Positions 8,837 to 18,005 of a DNA stretch of 64,000 nucleotides are shown piece after piece (position 1 is the stretch's first letter; each line of letters begins with the position of its first letter). This DNA comes from Pseudomonas azotoformans (GTDB taxonomy: Bacteria > Pseudomonadota > Gammaproteobacteria > Pseudomonadales > Pseudomonadaceae). The notes below the pieces were generated by a model. It did not search any database. It saw only the letters and a list, made by a program, of their open reading frames with translations, and was not told the origin of the DNA. The DNA lies in NCBI RefSeq assembly GCF_001579805.1, contig NZ_CP014546.1:124001-188000 (forward strand), given 5' to 3'. The translations under genes and the position numbers were made by a program.

Positions 8837-9587
8837 TCAGGACCGGTTGATAAACCCCGACAACGCCGCAATCGCTTCCGGCGACTTCAACCGCTGGACA
8901 AACAAAGCGCCCTCTTCCTCAATCACCTGGCGCAATTGCTCACGGTCAACGCTCTTCATCAATTGCTTGGTCACCTGCACAGCCCCCGGCGCCAAGGTCT
9001 CAAAGCGCTGGGCCATTTCCCGCGCCTTGGCCAACGCCGCCTCCCCGCTGCCCAGCGCCTCGGTAGCAATCCCCCAGGCTGCCGCCTGCTCGCCGGTAAA
9101 GCCTTCGCCCAGCAGCAATAATTCCGCAGCCTTCGCGTGCCCCAACAACCTCGGCAGGATCAGACTTGAACCAAACTCCGGGCACAGCCCCAGGTTGACG
9201 AATGGCATGCGCAGCCGCGCATCACGGCTGATGTAAACCAGGTCACAATGCAGCAGCAGGGTCGTGCCAATGCCCACCGCAGCGCCCGCCACGGCGGCAA
9301 TCACCGGTTTTCGGCAGTTGAGCAGGCTTTTCATGAAGTAAAACGGTGGGCTGTCGAGATCACTGGGCGGCTGTTCAAGAAAATCGCCAATGTCGTTGCC
9401 GGCGGTGAAACAGTCACTGCTGCCCTGGATCAGCACGCAGCGGATGGCCTCATCCGCATCGGGCCTGCTCCAGGGCCTCGGCCAGTTGCGTGTACATGGC
9501 GCGGGTCAGGGCGTTTTTCTTGTCGGGGCGATTGAGCTGCAAGGTCAGCAACCCGCGCTCGCGGTGTTGCAGGATGGCATCGGTCAT
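8837..9587 (-). pseudogene. Enoyl-CoA hydratase/isomerase family gene with a frameshift
   Basis: Read from ATG 9587 the gene encodes a normal crotonase N-terminus (about 41 family-like residues, with LNRPDKKNAL). It then hits a TGA at 9450-9452. Removing one base from the CCC run at 9461-9463 restores a continuous frame through DEAIRCVLIQGSS into the rest of the protein (CFTAGNDIGDF, GAAVGIGTTLLLHCDLVY), ending at 8837. The restored product would be about 249 residues, normal for the family. Both halves keep good coding quality, so the lesion is recent or is a sequencing error. A shortened product starting at internal ATG 9436 would lack part of the CoA-binding core. Confidence 0.85.
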
Positions 9588-9617
9588 GGCGAATCTCGCG
9601 GCTGTAGAATTCAGCGC

Positions 9618-10550
9618 TCAACCACGGGGCAGGAACACATCGGCCAGCAGTTGATTGCGCGGCAGGCCCGCCAGGAACAGACGCTTGGAAAACGCCTCGA
9701 CACTGGCCGGGTGCCCGCAGAGTAAAGCCAGAGTTTGCCGCGAAACAAGCCGCAGTTGCGCCAATGCCTGAGTCGCCTGCGCCGCCGTCCACAATTCCAC
9801 CGTCACGTTGGGATGCTGTGCCGCCAGCTGCGCTAGGGGTTCAGCCAGGTAATGCCCCTGCGCATCATGGGCCAGGTGAATCACGCGAATGTCGCCCTGA
9901 TGATCCTGGCGCAAGGCCTCACGCAACACCCCCCAAAGAGGGCCAAGGCCGGTGCCGGATGCCAGCAGCCACAACGGCCGGCTTTGCCAGTCAGGATCGT
10001 ATTGCAGCGCACCACCGCGCAATTCGCCCAGACGCAGACGGTCGCCCAGCTGCAACTGGCGAGCAAGATCACTGAACTCGCCAGGCAGACGGCAATCGAG
10101 GTGAAATTCCAGGAATGGGTCTTCCTGAGGCAAGCTCGCCAGGGAATAGGGCCGTGCCACTTGTCCCGCCCACAACACCAGATGCTGCCCGGCCCGATAG
10201 CGCAAGCCACGCTCGGGTTGCAGACGCAAGCGCAGCACGCTCGGGCTCAACCAATCCACACCCAGCACCTGGGCCGGCAACCCGTCACGCGTCGGGTCAA
10301 AGGTTTCAACGCGCAGGTCCCCGCTGACCTGGCACTGGCAAGCCAAGCGCCAGCCGTCCTGGCGTTGCGCAGGGCTCAAGGCCTCGGGTTGTTTGTCCTC
10401 GACCTCCCCCAGGCATCGCACCAGGCACGCATGGCAACTGCCGGCGCGGCAACTGTAGGGCACGGCCACACCGGCCTGGTTCAAGGCATCCAGCAGGTTG
10501 CTGCCGTAAGATACCGACCAATGGCGTTCGCCGACGTAGAGTTCAGGCAT
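9618..10550 (-). CDS. 2Fe-2S ferredoxin-NAD(P)H/FAD reductase family protein
   Basis: A 310-residue electron-transfer protein. The N-terminal plant-type ferredoxin domain has cluster cysteines C34, C39, C42 and a fourth at C71 or C73. It is followed by an FAD-binding domain with RPYSLAS at 133-139, then a nucleotide-binding domain (LLASGTGLGPLWG) and a C-terminal CGHPASV motif. ATG 10550 is chosen; the frame extends only to a TTG at 10562. This organisation resembles the reductase subunits of oxygenases, but no oxygenase gene is adjacent. The partner is unknown. Confidence 0.85.
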   Translation of the reverse strand: MPELYVGERHWSVSYGSNLLDALNQAGVAVPYSCRAGSCHACLVRCLGEVEDKQPEALSPAQRQDGWRLACQCQVSGDLRVETFDPTRDGLPAQVLGVDWLSPSVLRLRLQPERGLRYRAGQHLVLWAGQVARPYSLASLPQEDPFLEFHLDCRLPGEFSDLARQLQLGDRLRLGELRGGALQYDPDWQSRPLWLLASGTGLGPLWGVLREALRQDHQGDIRVIHLAHDAQGHYLAEPLAQLAAQHPNVTVELWTAAQATQALAQLRLVSRQTLALLCGHPASVEAFSKRLFLAGLPRNQLLADVFLPRG

Positions 10551-10766
10551 ATAAGGGCTCAATCACAAGGGGCGCGCACAGGGAATCATGCCTGCGACAG
10601 TTTGACCATAGTCGGGTGTATCGGCCACCGAGCCGGGTTATACTGCCGCGCCTTTTTAGCGTCGCGCCTGCACCATTTTGGCGTGCCTTGGAAAGGTGAG
10701 CTCAGCCGACCGATGCAACACTGAGCCCACCTTTATTGAATGTTCCCTTATAGAGGAGCGCGACTC

Positions 10767-12290
10767 ATGACCGTGATCAAGCAAGACGACCTGATTCAGA
10801 GCGTTGCCGACGCCCTGCAATTCATTTCCTACTACCACCCCGTTGATTTCATCCAGGCCATGCACGAAGCCTACCTGCGCGAAGAATCGCCAGCGGCCCG
10901 TGACTCCATCGCCCAGATCCTGATCAACTCGCGCATGTGCGCCACCGGCCATCGCCCGATCTGCCAGGACACCGGTATCGTTACCGTGTTCGTGCGCGTG
11001 GGCATGGACGTGCGTTGGGATGGCGCCACCATGGGCCTGGACGACATGATCAACGAAGGCGTGCGTCGCGCCTACAACCTGCCGGAAAACGTCCTGCGTG
11101 CTTCTATCCTGGCCGACCCTGCAGGCGCGCGCAAAAACACCAAGGACAACACCCCGGCGGTCATCCACTACTCCATCGTCCCGGGCAACACCGTGGAAGT
11201 GGACGTGGCGGCCAAGGGCGGCGGTTCCGAGAACAAGTCGAAAATGGCCATGCTCAACCCGTCCGACTCGATCGTTGACTGGGTATTGAAGACCGTTCCG
11301 ACCATGGGCGCCGGCTGGTGCCCACCGGGCATGCTCGGCATCGGCATCGGCGGCACCGCCGAGAAAGCCGCGGTAATGGCCAAGGAAGTGTTGATGGAAT
11401 CCATCGACATCCACGAGCTGAAAAAGCGCGGCCCGCAGAACCGTATCGAAGAGATGCGCCTGGAGCTGTTCGAGAAGGTCAACCAACTGGGCATCGGCGC
11501 CCAGGGTCTGGGTGGCCTGACCACCGTGCTCGACGTGAAGATCATGGACTACCCGACCCACGCCGCATCCTTACCGGTGTGCATGATCCCCAACTGCGCC
11601 GCCACCCGTCACGCGCACTTCGTGCTCGACGGTTCGGGCCCGGCATCGCTGGAAGCCCCACCGCTGGACGCCTACCCGGAAATCGTCTGGGAAGCCGGCC
11701 CATCGGCCCGTCGCGTCAACCTCGACACCCTGACCCCGGAAGAAGTGCAGAGCTGGCAGCCGGGCGAAACCGTATTGCTCAACGGCAAGATGCTCACCGG
11801 TCGCGACGCCGCGCACAAGCGCATGGTCGAGATGCTGAACAAGGGCGAAACCCTGCCGGTTGATCTGAAAGGTCGCTTCATCTACTACGTCGGCCCGGTT
11901 GATCCGGTGCGCGAAGAAGTGGTTGGCCCAGCCGGCCCGACCACCGCGACGCGGATGGACAAGTTCACCCGTCAGATCCTCGAGCAAACCGGCCTGCTGG
12001 GCATGATCGGCAAATCCGAGCGCGGCCCGACTGCGATCGAAGCGATCAAGGACCACAAGGCCGTGTACCTGATGGCCGTGGGCGGCGCCGCCTACCTGGT
12101 GGCGCAAGCCATCAAGAAGTCGCGCGTGGTGGCCTTCGCCGAGCTGGGTATGGAAGCGATCTACGAGTTCGACGTGAAGGACATGCCGGTCACCGTTGCT
12201 GTCGACAGCAAAGGCGAATCCGTGCACATCACCGGTCCTGCCATCTGGCAGAAAAAGATCAGTGAAAGCCTGGCGGTAGAAGTGCAGTAA
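10767..12290 (+). CDS. fumA: Class I fumarate hydratase (4Fe-4S)
   Basis: Reversibly hydrates fumarate to L-malate in the TCA cycle, using an oxygen-sensitive 4Fe-4S cluster. A 507-residue protein with a class I layout: the alpha region contains the ICQDTG cysteine (C66) and GIGGTAEKAAVMAKE; the beta region has MLTGRDAAHKRM and GPTTATRMD. ATG 10767 has a GAGGAG ribosome binding site 9 nt upstream; the in-frame ATG at 10740 has none. Monocistronic, with its own terminator. The class is certain; the symbol follows common usage. Confidence 0.93.
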   Translation: MTVIKQDDLIQSVADALQFISYYHPVDFIQAMHEAYLREESPAARDSIAQILINSRMCATGHRPICQDTGIVTVFVRVGMDVRWDGATMGLDDMINEGVRRAYNLPENVLRASILADPAGARKNTKDNTPAVIHYSIVPGNTVEVDVAAKGGGSENKSKMAMLNPSDSIVDWVLKTVPTMGAGWCPPGMLGIGIGGTAEKAAVMAKEVLMESIDIHELKKRGPQNRIEEMRLELFEKVNQLGIGAQGLGGLTTVLDVKIMDYPTHAASLPVCMIPNCAATRHAHFVLDGSGPASLEAPPLDAYPEIVWEAGPSARRVNLDTLTPEEVQSWQPGETVLLNGKMLTGRDAAHKRMVEMLNKGETLPVDLKGRFIYYVGPVDPVREEVVGPAGPTTATRMDKFTRQILEQTGLLGMIGKSERGPTAIEAIKDHKAVYLMAVGGAAYLVAQAIKKSRVVAFAELGMEAIYEFDVKDMPVTVAVDSKGESVHITGPAIWQKKISESLAVEVQ

Positions 12291-12310
12291 GCGCTTCCCC
12301 TGCAAACATA

Positions 12311-12345
12311 AAGGCGACTGTGGCCATGGCCCAGTCGCCTTTTTT
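12311..12345 (+). terminator. Intrinsic terminator of fumarase
   Basis: Stem AAGGCGACTG / CAGTCGCCTT around a loop containing TGGCCATGGC, followed by a run of six T. It abuts the earliest possible start of the next gene (12346). Confidence 0.88.
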
Positions 12346-12393
12346 ATGGCTCATGGTATGGTGCACTCCCTTACCGTGCCTGCCCCTCACCGT

Positions 12394-14160
12394 ATGATCG
12401 TGATCCCTCGCCCCCTGCGCCTGACCTTCTATTCCCTGCTGATAATCGCCGGCGCGCTACTGGCCGCAGCCTGGGCCACGCGCCATGCCGAACGCCAGGC
12501 GCTGGTGGACGACGCCGCCCGTGCCAATCAGCAGCTCGCGCTGTACGCAAACTCGCTGCATACCCTGATCGAACGCTACCGCGCCCTGCCTGCGGTGCTG
12601 GCGCTGGACTCGGAGATGATCAATGCCTTGAAGGGCCCGCTGGATACCGCGACCCAGGACCTGCTCAACCGCAAACTGGAGCGCATCAACGGCGCGGCGC
12701 AGTCGTCCACCTTGGAATTGATGGACCGCACCGGCCTGGCCGTGGCCGCCAGCAACTGGAACCTGCCGAGCAGTTATGTGGGGCACAACTACGCGTTTCG
12801 CCCCTACTTCAGCCAGACCTTGAGCCAGGGCACCGGGCGCTTCTATGCGGTGGGCGTAACGACCGGCATCCCCGGTTACTTCCTCTCCAGCGCGGTGGTC
12901 GACGAACACGAACAGTTCCTCGGTGCGATGGTTGTGAAACTGGAGTTCCCCGAACTTGAGCGCGAATGGGCCCAGGGCAATGACCTGCTGCTAGTCAGCG
13001 ATGCGCGTGGCATCGTGTTCATCGCCAATCAACCCGGCTGGCGTTACCGCAACCTGCGACCGTTGACGGCCAGCGACCTGGCCGAGCTCAAGGCCACTCG
13101 CCAGTACGACAAAAAACAACTGCAGGCACTCGAAACCAGCACTCTGCAACGCTTCGACGAAAACAGCCATTTGATGCGCGTCAACGGTCCGGATGGCAGT
13201 GCCAATTACATCTGGGAATCCCTGCCGCTGAAGGCCGAAGGCTGGACCCTGCACCTGCTGCGCAAGCCGCAGGTCGCCTTTGAAGATCAGCGCAACGCCG
13301 GGTTGGCCGCCGCCGGTTCCTGGCTGGCGCTGGTGTTCCTGGTGCTGTTCCTGACCCAACGTTGGCGCCTGGCCCGCTTGCGCCAGCGCAGTCGCGAAGA
13401 GCTTGAGCAACTGGTGGAAGAACGCACCCAGGCGCTACGCACGGCCCAGGATGGCCTGGTGCAATCTGCCAAACTGGCGGCGCTGGGACAGATGTCCGCC
13501 GCCCTCGCCCACGAAATCAATCAGCCACTCACCGCCCAACGCATGCAATTGGCCACTTTGCGCCTGCTTCTGGATCACGGCCGTGTCGATGATGCTTACA
13601 AAGCACTCACGCCACTGGACGACATGCTCACGCGCATGGCCGCCCTCACCGGCCACCTCAAGACCTTCGCGCGCAAAAGCCCGAGCGGCCTGCGTGAACG
13701 CCTGGACCTGGCCACCGTGGTCGACCAGTCGCTGCACCTGCTCGATGCGCGCCTGCGCGATGAATCCATCGGCGTGGTGCTGGACCTGACCCGCCCCGCC
13801 TGGGTGCGCGGCGATGCGATCCGCCTGGAACAGGTTCTGATCAACTTGCTGCGCAACGCCCTCGATGCCATGGCCGACAAGCCGCGTAAACGCCTGGAAA
13901 TCCGCCTGCATGCCGACCAACAGCTGTGGCGACTGACCGTCAGCGACAGCGGCGGCGGGATTGCCGACGAGCACCTGAACAGTGTGTTCGACCCGTTCTT
14001 CACCACCAAGCCTGTGGGCGATGGCCTCGGCTTGGGGCTGGCGGTGTCCTACGCTATCGTGCACGAATTGGGTGGGCGCCTGATCGCCGGCAATCGTGGC
14101 GACGGCGCGGTGTTCACCCTGACGCTGCCTATCGCGCTGGAGACGCCCGACCTATGTTGA
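12394..14160 (+). CDS. dctB: DctB-type sensor histidine kinase
   Basis: Membrane sensor kinase for C4/C5-dicarboxylates. A membrane helix near residues 7-29 is followed by a periplasmic double-PAS (Cache) domain ([18 protein letters not shown]). A second helix lies near 305-325, then a coiled coil, an AHEINQPL dimerisation motif with H373, and an HATPase domain ending [10 protein letters not shown]. In-frame ATGs at 12346 and 12358 lie within or beside the preceding terminator, and none has a clear ribosome binding site, so the start is uncertain. The stop overlaps dctD. The pair also resembles P. aeruginosa MifS/MifR, which controls alpha-ketoglutarate uptake. Confidence 0.88.
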   Translation: MIVIPRPLRLTFYSLLIIAGALLAAAWATRHAERQALVDDAARANQQLALYANSLHTLIERYRALPAVLALDSEMINALKGPLDTATQDLLNRKLERINGAAQSSTLELMDRTGLAVAASNWNLPSSYVGHNYAFRPYFSQTLSQGTGRFYAVGVTTGIPGYFLSSAVVDEHEQFLGAMVVKLEFPELEREWAQGNDLLLVSDARGIVFIANQPGWRYRNLRPLTASDLAELKATRQYDKKQLQALETSTLQRFDENSHLMRVNGPDGSANYIWESLPLKAEGWTLHLLRKPQVAFEDQRNAGLAAAGSWLALVFLVLFLTQRWRLARLRQRSREELEQLVEERTQALRTAQDGLVQSAKLAALGQMSAALAHEINQPLTAQRMQLATLRLLLDHGRVDDAYKALTPLDDMLTRMAALTGHLKTFARKSPSGLRERLDLATVVDQSLHLLDARLRDESIGVVLDLTRPAWVRGDAIRLEQVLINLLRNALDAMADKPRKRLEIRLHADQQLWRLTVSDSGGGIADEHLNSVFDPFFTTKPVGDGLGLGLAVSYAIVHELGGRLIAGNRGDGAVFTLTLPIALETPDLC

Positions 14161-15488
14161 ACGCGGTGATTGTGGTCGATGACGAAGCAAGCATCCGCAC
14201 GGCCGTCGAGCAATGGCTGAGCCTCTCGGGGTTCGAGGTGCAGCTATTCAGCCGCGCCGAGGAATGCCTGGCGCAATTGCCCAAGGATTTCCCCGGTGTG
14301 ATCCTCAGCGATGTGCGCATGCCCGGACTCAGCGGCCTCGAACTGCTGGCCGAAGTGCAACGTCGCGATGCCGATTTACCGGTCATCCTGCTCACCGGCC
14401 ACGGCGATGTGCCGATGGCGGTTGAGGCCATGCGCGACGGTGCCTACGACTTTTTGGAGAAACCCTTCAGCCCCGACGCCCTGCTCAACAGCCTGCGCCG
14501 AGCCTTGGACAAACGCGGGCTGATCCTGGAAAACCGACGCCTGCACCAACAGGCCGATCATCGGGCGCAGTTGGAAACGACCCTGCTGGGTGTGTCGCGA
14601 GGTTTGCAAACCTTGCGCCGCCAGGTGCTGGACCTGGCCAGCCTGCCGGTCAACGTACTGATCCGTGGCGAGACCGGCAGCGGCAAGGAAATGGTCGCCC
14701 GTTGCCTGCATGATTTTGGCCCTCGGTCGAAGAAACCCTTTGTCGCGCTCAACTGCGCCGCCATCCCCGAGCAGTTGTTTGAAGCCGAGCTGTTCGGCCA
14801 CGAAAGCGGCGCGTTTACCGGCGCCCAGGGCAAGCGCATCGGCAAACTGGAATATGCCCACGGTGGCACGCTGTTCCTCGACGAAATCGAAAGCATGCCA
14901 CTGGCCCAACAGGTGAAACTGCTGCGTGTGTTGCAGGAACAGAAACTGGAGCGACTGGGCTCCAACCAAAGTATCCACGTCGACCTGCGCATCATCGCCG
15001 CGACCAAGCCGGACCTTCTGGAAGAGGCCCGCGCCGGGCGCTTTCGCGAAGACCTGGCCTATCGCTTGAACGTCGCACAATTGCGCCTGCCACCCTTGCG
15101 TGAACGCCGCGAAGATATCCCGTTGCTGTTCGACCACTTTGCACAGAGTGCCGCCGAGCGCCTGGGCCGCAACGTCGAGCCCCTGAGCGGCGCGCAACTG
15201 GGGCGCCTGCTCAGCCACGACTGGCCGGGCAATGTGCGCGAACTGGCCAACGTCGCCGAACGCCAGGTACTCGGCCTTGGCGAGCCGGAACCGGAAGGCA
15301 TCGAGGCCGGGCAATCCCTGGCCGCTCAGCAGGAGGCCTTCGAAGCCCACTGCCTGAAAGCCGCGCTGACCCGGCACAAGGGTGATATCAAGGCCGTGCT
15401 GGCCGAGCTGCAACTGCCACGCCGTACCTTCAATGAAAAGATGCAGCGCCACGGGCTCGCCCGCGACATGTTCCTGAAGGACGAATGA
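14154..15488 (+). CDS. dctD: DctD-type sigma-54 response regulator
   Basis: A 444-residue NtrC-family activator. The receiver domain has phosphoacceptor D53 (LSDVRMPG). The AAA+ domain has Walker A GETGSGKE, the sigma-54 contact motif GAFTGA at 219-224 and Walker B LFLDEIE. A C-terminal Fis-type helix-turn-helix ends the protein (KGDIKAVLAELQLPRRTFNEK). It overlaps the dctB stop by 7 bp. The likely target is the permease gene directly downstream, whose promoter region carries a sigma-54 site and two palindromes; the first palindrome includes this gene's stop codon. Confidence 0.92.
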   Translation: MLNAVIVVDDEASIRTAVEQWLSLSGFEVQLFSRAEECLAQLPKDFPGVILSDVRMPGLSGLELLAEVQRRDADLPVILLTGHGDVPMAVEAMRDGAYDFLEKPFSPDALLNSLRRALDKRGLILENRRLHQQADHRAQLETTLLGVSRGLQTLRRQVLDLASLPVNVLIRGETGSGKEMVARCLHDFGPRSKKPFVALNCAAIPEQLFEAELFGHESGAFTGAQGKRIGKLEYAHGGTLFLDEIESMPLAQQVKLLRVLQEQKLERLGSNQSIHVDLRIIAATKPDLLEEARAGRFREDLAYRLNVAQLRLPPLRERREDIPLLFDHFAQSAAERLGRNVEPLSGAQLGRLLSHDWPGNVRELANVAERQVLGLGEPEPEGIEAGQSLAAQQEAFEAHCLKAALTRHKGDIKAVLAELQLPRRTFNEKMQRHGLARDMFLKDE

Positions 15489-15535
15489 GCGGATTTCCGC
15501 TCATCACCTGAAAATCATCAGCGGCTTTCCGCTCA
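15486..15535 (+). promoter_or_regulatory. Two palindromic upstream activator sites (putative DctD operators)
   Basis: Site 1 (15486-15503) is TGAGCGGA-TT-TCCGCTCA, with perfect 8-bp arms. Site 2 (15518-15535) matches it at 16 of 18 positions, with arms AGCGG/CCGCT. The starts are 32 bp apart, about three helical turns, as expected for paired enhancer-binding-protein dimers. They lie 40-90 bp upstream of a sigma-54 promoter. Assignment to DctD is inferred from adjacency. Confidence 0.75.
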
Positions 15536-15576
15536 ATAAAAACCTGCAACCCTTCTATTCCGGGCCTTCATCCATC

Positions 15577-15592
15577 TGGCACAGCTCCTGCT
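15577..15592 (+). promoter_or_regulatory. Sigma-54 promoter of the alpha-ketoglutarate permease
   Basis: TGGCACAGCTCCTGCT matches the -24/-12 consensus TGGCACG-N4-TTGCW with correct GG-GC spacing and two mismatches. Transcription would start near 15602, about 50 nt before the permease start. Confidence 0.8.
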
Positions 15593-15654
15593 ATAGCTCG
15601 AGTCAGGCTGCGCACGCGCCGCTCCATAAAAACAACTAGATGAAGGATCCTTCA

Positions 15655-16974
15655 ATGGATAACTCCAACGCCCTGCCTCTGGGGTCGGCGGCCGCGCCGA
15701 CGAAAGAGCGCACTACCTCCAGCCGCATCAAATCGATTTTCAGTGGTTCCGTCGGCAACATGGTCGAGTGGTACGACTGGTACGTCTACGCCGCGTTCTC
15801 GCTGTACTTCGCCAAAGCCTTCTTCCCGAAAGGCGACACCACCGCCCAACTGCTCAACACCGCCGCAATCTTCGCCGTGGGCTTCCTGATGCGCCCGATC
15901 GGTGGCTGGCTGATGGGCCTGTATGCCGACAAGGTCGGGCGTAAAAAGGCCTTGATGGCCTCGGTCTACCTGATGTGCTTCGGCTCGCTGCTGATTGCCC
16001 TGAGCCCAGGCTATGAAATGATTGGTATCGGTGCGCCGATCCTGCTGGTGTTCGCCCGTTTGCTGCAGGGGCTGTCGGTCGGCGGCGAATACGGCACCTC
16101 CGCCACTTACCTCAGCGAGATGGCGACCAAGGAACGCCGTGGTTTCTACTCCAGCTTCCAGTACGTAACCCTGATCTCCGGCCAGCTCATCGCCCTGGCC
16201 GTGCTGATCGTGCTGCAACAACTGCTGACCACCGAGCAACTGTACGCGTGGGGCTGGCGTATCCCGTTCGCCATCGGCGCACTGTGCGCAGTCGTCGCGC
16301 TGTACCTGCGTCGTGGCATGGAAGAAACCGAATCGTTCACCAAGAAGGAAAAAGCCAAGGAAAGCGCAATGCGCACCTTGATGCGCCATCCCAAGGAGCT
16401 ACTGACCGTGGTCGGCCTGACCATGGGCGGCACCCTGGCGTTCTACACCTACACCACCTACATGCAGAAATACCTGGTGAACACGGTCGGCATGAGCATT
16501 TCCGACTCCACCACCATCTCGGCGGCGACGCTATTCCTGTTCATGTGCCTGCAACCCATCGTCGGCGGGCTGTCGGACAAAGTCGGCCGTCGGCCGATCC
16601 TGATCGCCTTCGGCATCCTTGGCACGCTGTTCACCGTGCCGATCCTCACCACCCTGCACACCATCCAGAGCTGGTGGGGCGCGTTCTTCCTGATCATGGC
16701 GGCGCTGATCATCGTCAGCGGCTACACCTCGATCAACGCCGTGGTGAAGGCCGAGCTGTTCCCTACCGAAATCCGCGCCCTCGGCGTAGGCCTGCCGTAC
16801 GCCCTGACCGTCTCGATCTTCGGCGGCACCGCTGAATACATCGCGCTGTGGTTCAAGAGCATCGGCATGGAAACCGGTTACTACTGGTATGTGACCGCGT
16901 GTATCGCGGTGTCGCTGGTGGTCTATGTGACCATGAAGGACACGCGCAAGCACTCGCGCATTACCACGGACTGA
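15655..16974 (+). CDS. kgtP: MFS alpha-ketoglutarate permease
   Basis: A 439-residue, 12-helix proton symporter of the metabolite:H+ symporter family. It closely resembles E. coli KgtP across the whole length: GNxVEWYDWYVY near the N-terminus, GFLMRPIGGWLMG, LLQGLSVGGEYGTSATYLSE, YTTYMQKYLVNT and ALGVGLPYA. ATG 15655 has AAGGA 8 nt upstream; the ATG at 15640 does not. The sigma-54 promoter and adjacent DctB/DctD pair indicate substrate-induced expression. An intrinsic terminator follows. Confidence 0.92.
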   Translation: MDNSNALPLGSAAAPTKERTTSSRIKSIFSGSVGNMVEWYDWYVYAAFSLYFAKAFFPKGDTTAQLLNTAAIFAVGFLMRPIGGWLMGLYADKVGRKKALMASVYLMCFGSLLIALSPGYEMIGIGAPILLVFARLLQGLSVGGEYGTSATYLSEMATKERRGFYSSFQYVTLISGQLIALAVLIVLQQLLTTEQLYAWGWRIPFAIGALCAVVALYLRRGMEETESFTKKEKAKESAMRTLMRHPKELLTVVGLTMGGTLAFYTYTTYMQKYLVNTVGMSISDSTTISAATLFLFMCLQPIVGGLSDKVGRRPILIAFGILGTLFTVPILTTLHTIQSWWGAFFLIMAALIIVSGYTSINAVVKAELFPTEIRALGVGLPYALTVSIFGGTAEYIALWFKSIGMETGYYWYVTACIAVSLVVYVTMKDTRKHSRITTD

Positions 16975-16992
16975 CGTTTCACCTGCAATGCA

Positions 16993-17030
16993 AAAGGGGC
17001 TGTGTCAGCAGATGACACAGCCCTTTTTTT
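16993..17030 (+). terminator. Intrinsic terminator of kgtP
   Basis: Stem GGGCTGTGTCA / TGACACAGCCC with a 5-nt loop and a long T tract. Confidence 0.92.
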
Positions 17031-17100
17031 GTTTTGAAAACCACCAACTGTGCAGTGCACTATGACCGCCTCCCAGAACTGCGCACCAGGAACCCCGGCC

Positions 17101-17724
17101 ATGTCCGACGATATCCATTTCTACGAACCCGCCAACGGCCACGGCCTGCCTCATGACCCGTTCAATGCCATCGTCGGCCCCCGGCCCATTGGCTGGATTT
17201 CGTCCCACGACAGCCAAGGCCGCCTGAACCTGGCGCCCTACAGTTTTTTCAACGCGTTCAACTACATTCCGCCGATCATCGGGTTTTCCAGTGTCGGGCG
17301 CAAAGACAGCCTGAACAACATCGAACAGACCGGCGAGTTTGTTTGGAACCTGGCGACCCGCCCGCTGGCCGAGCAGATGAACCAGAGTTGCGCCCCGGTA
17401 TCACCCGAGGTGAATGAGTTCGAATTGTCCGGCCTGACGCCGGTCGCTTCCAAGATCGTGGGCGTGCCACGGGTGGGCGAGAGCCCGGTGTCGTTCGAGT
17501 GCAAGGTGACGCAGATCATCCAGCTTCAGCGCGCCGACAAAGCATTGGTGCCTAGCTGGCTGGTGCTCGGCGAAGTGGTCGCGGTGCACATTGCCAAATG
17601 GCTGCTCAAGGACGGCATCTACGACACCGCCGCCGCCGAGCCGATTTTGCGCGGTGGCGGCCCGGCGGATTACTTCCAGTTGGGCCCTGAGGCCCTGTTC
17701 AAGATGCATCGACCCAAGGCTTAG
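17101..17724 (+). CDS. Flavin reductase family protein (FMN-binding split barrel)
   Basis: A 207-residue protein of the flavin reductase-like family. It has GPRPIGWIS near residue 22, LNLAPYSFFNAFNYIPP, and the C-terminal GGGPADYF. ATG 17101 follows an AGGAA ribosome binding site; the frame also opens upstream at 17050. It probably binds FMN and may supply reduced flavin or act on a small molecule. No partner oxygenase is adjacent, though an unrelated small monooxygenase gene lies nearby on the other strand. Substrate unknown. Confidence 0.85.
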   Translation: MSDDIHFYEPANGHGLPHDPFNAIVGPRPIGWISSHDSQGRLNLAPYSFFNAFNYIPPIIGFSSVGRKDSLNNIEQTGEFVWNLATRPLAEQMNQSCAPVSPEVNEFELSGLTPVASKIVGVPRVGESPVSFECKVTQIIQLQRADKALVPSWLVLGEVVAVHIAKWLLKDGIYDTAAAEPILRGGGPADYFQLGPEALFKMHRPKA

Positions 17725-17963
17725 GATTCAGCCGCCCACGCCAACTGACCTTCTTCGTCGACATCGACCAACCGCTCCAATTGCAGGGTGGCCGCATCAT
17801 CGGCGTCGGAGGCGGTCTTGAACGTCTGGCCATCAAGGATCTTGTGAAAGCGCGGTGCGCCCATGCCATCCAGTGCCTTGACGGCGACGGCGGCGCTGTA
17901 GCCACCCTCCCCTGGTACTACGGCGGAAACGGCTTCGTGGTGGGCAAATTGTTTACGTGCCAT
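17721..17963 (-). CDS. Small conserved-type hypothetical protein
   Basis: An 80-residue soluble protein. ATG 17963 has an AGGA motif 8 nt upstream; the frame extends to 17996 without better support. It has no signal peptide or membrane segment, an acidic C-terminal third (DADDAATLQLERLVDVDEEG), and one conserved-looking patch, GMGAPRFHKILDG. The stop overlaps the end of the convergent flavin reductase gene by 4 bp. I do not recognise a family. Confidence 0.6.
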   Translation of the reverse strand: MARKQFAHHEAVSAVVPGEGGYSAAVAVKALDGMGAPRFHKILDGQTFKTASDADDAATLQLERLVDVDEEGQLAWAAES

Positions 17964-18005
17964 GTTGCAGGTCCTGGCCAATGGAAAGTCGGCCATTCTA
18001 GACCT

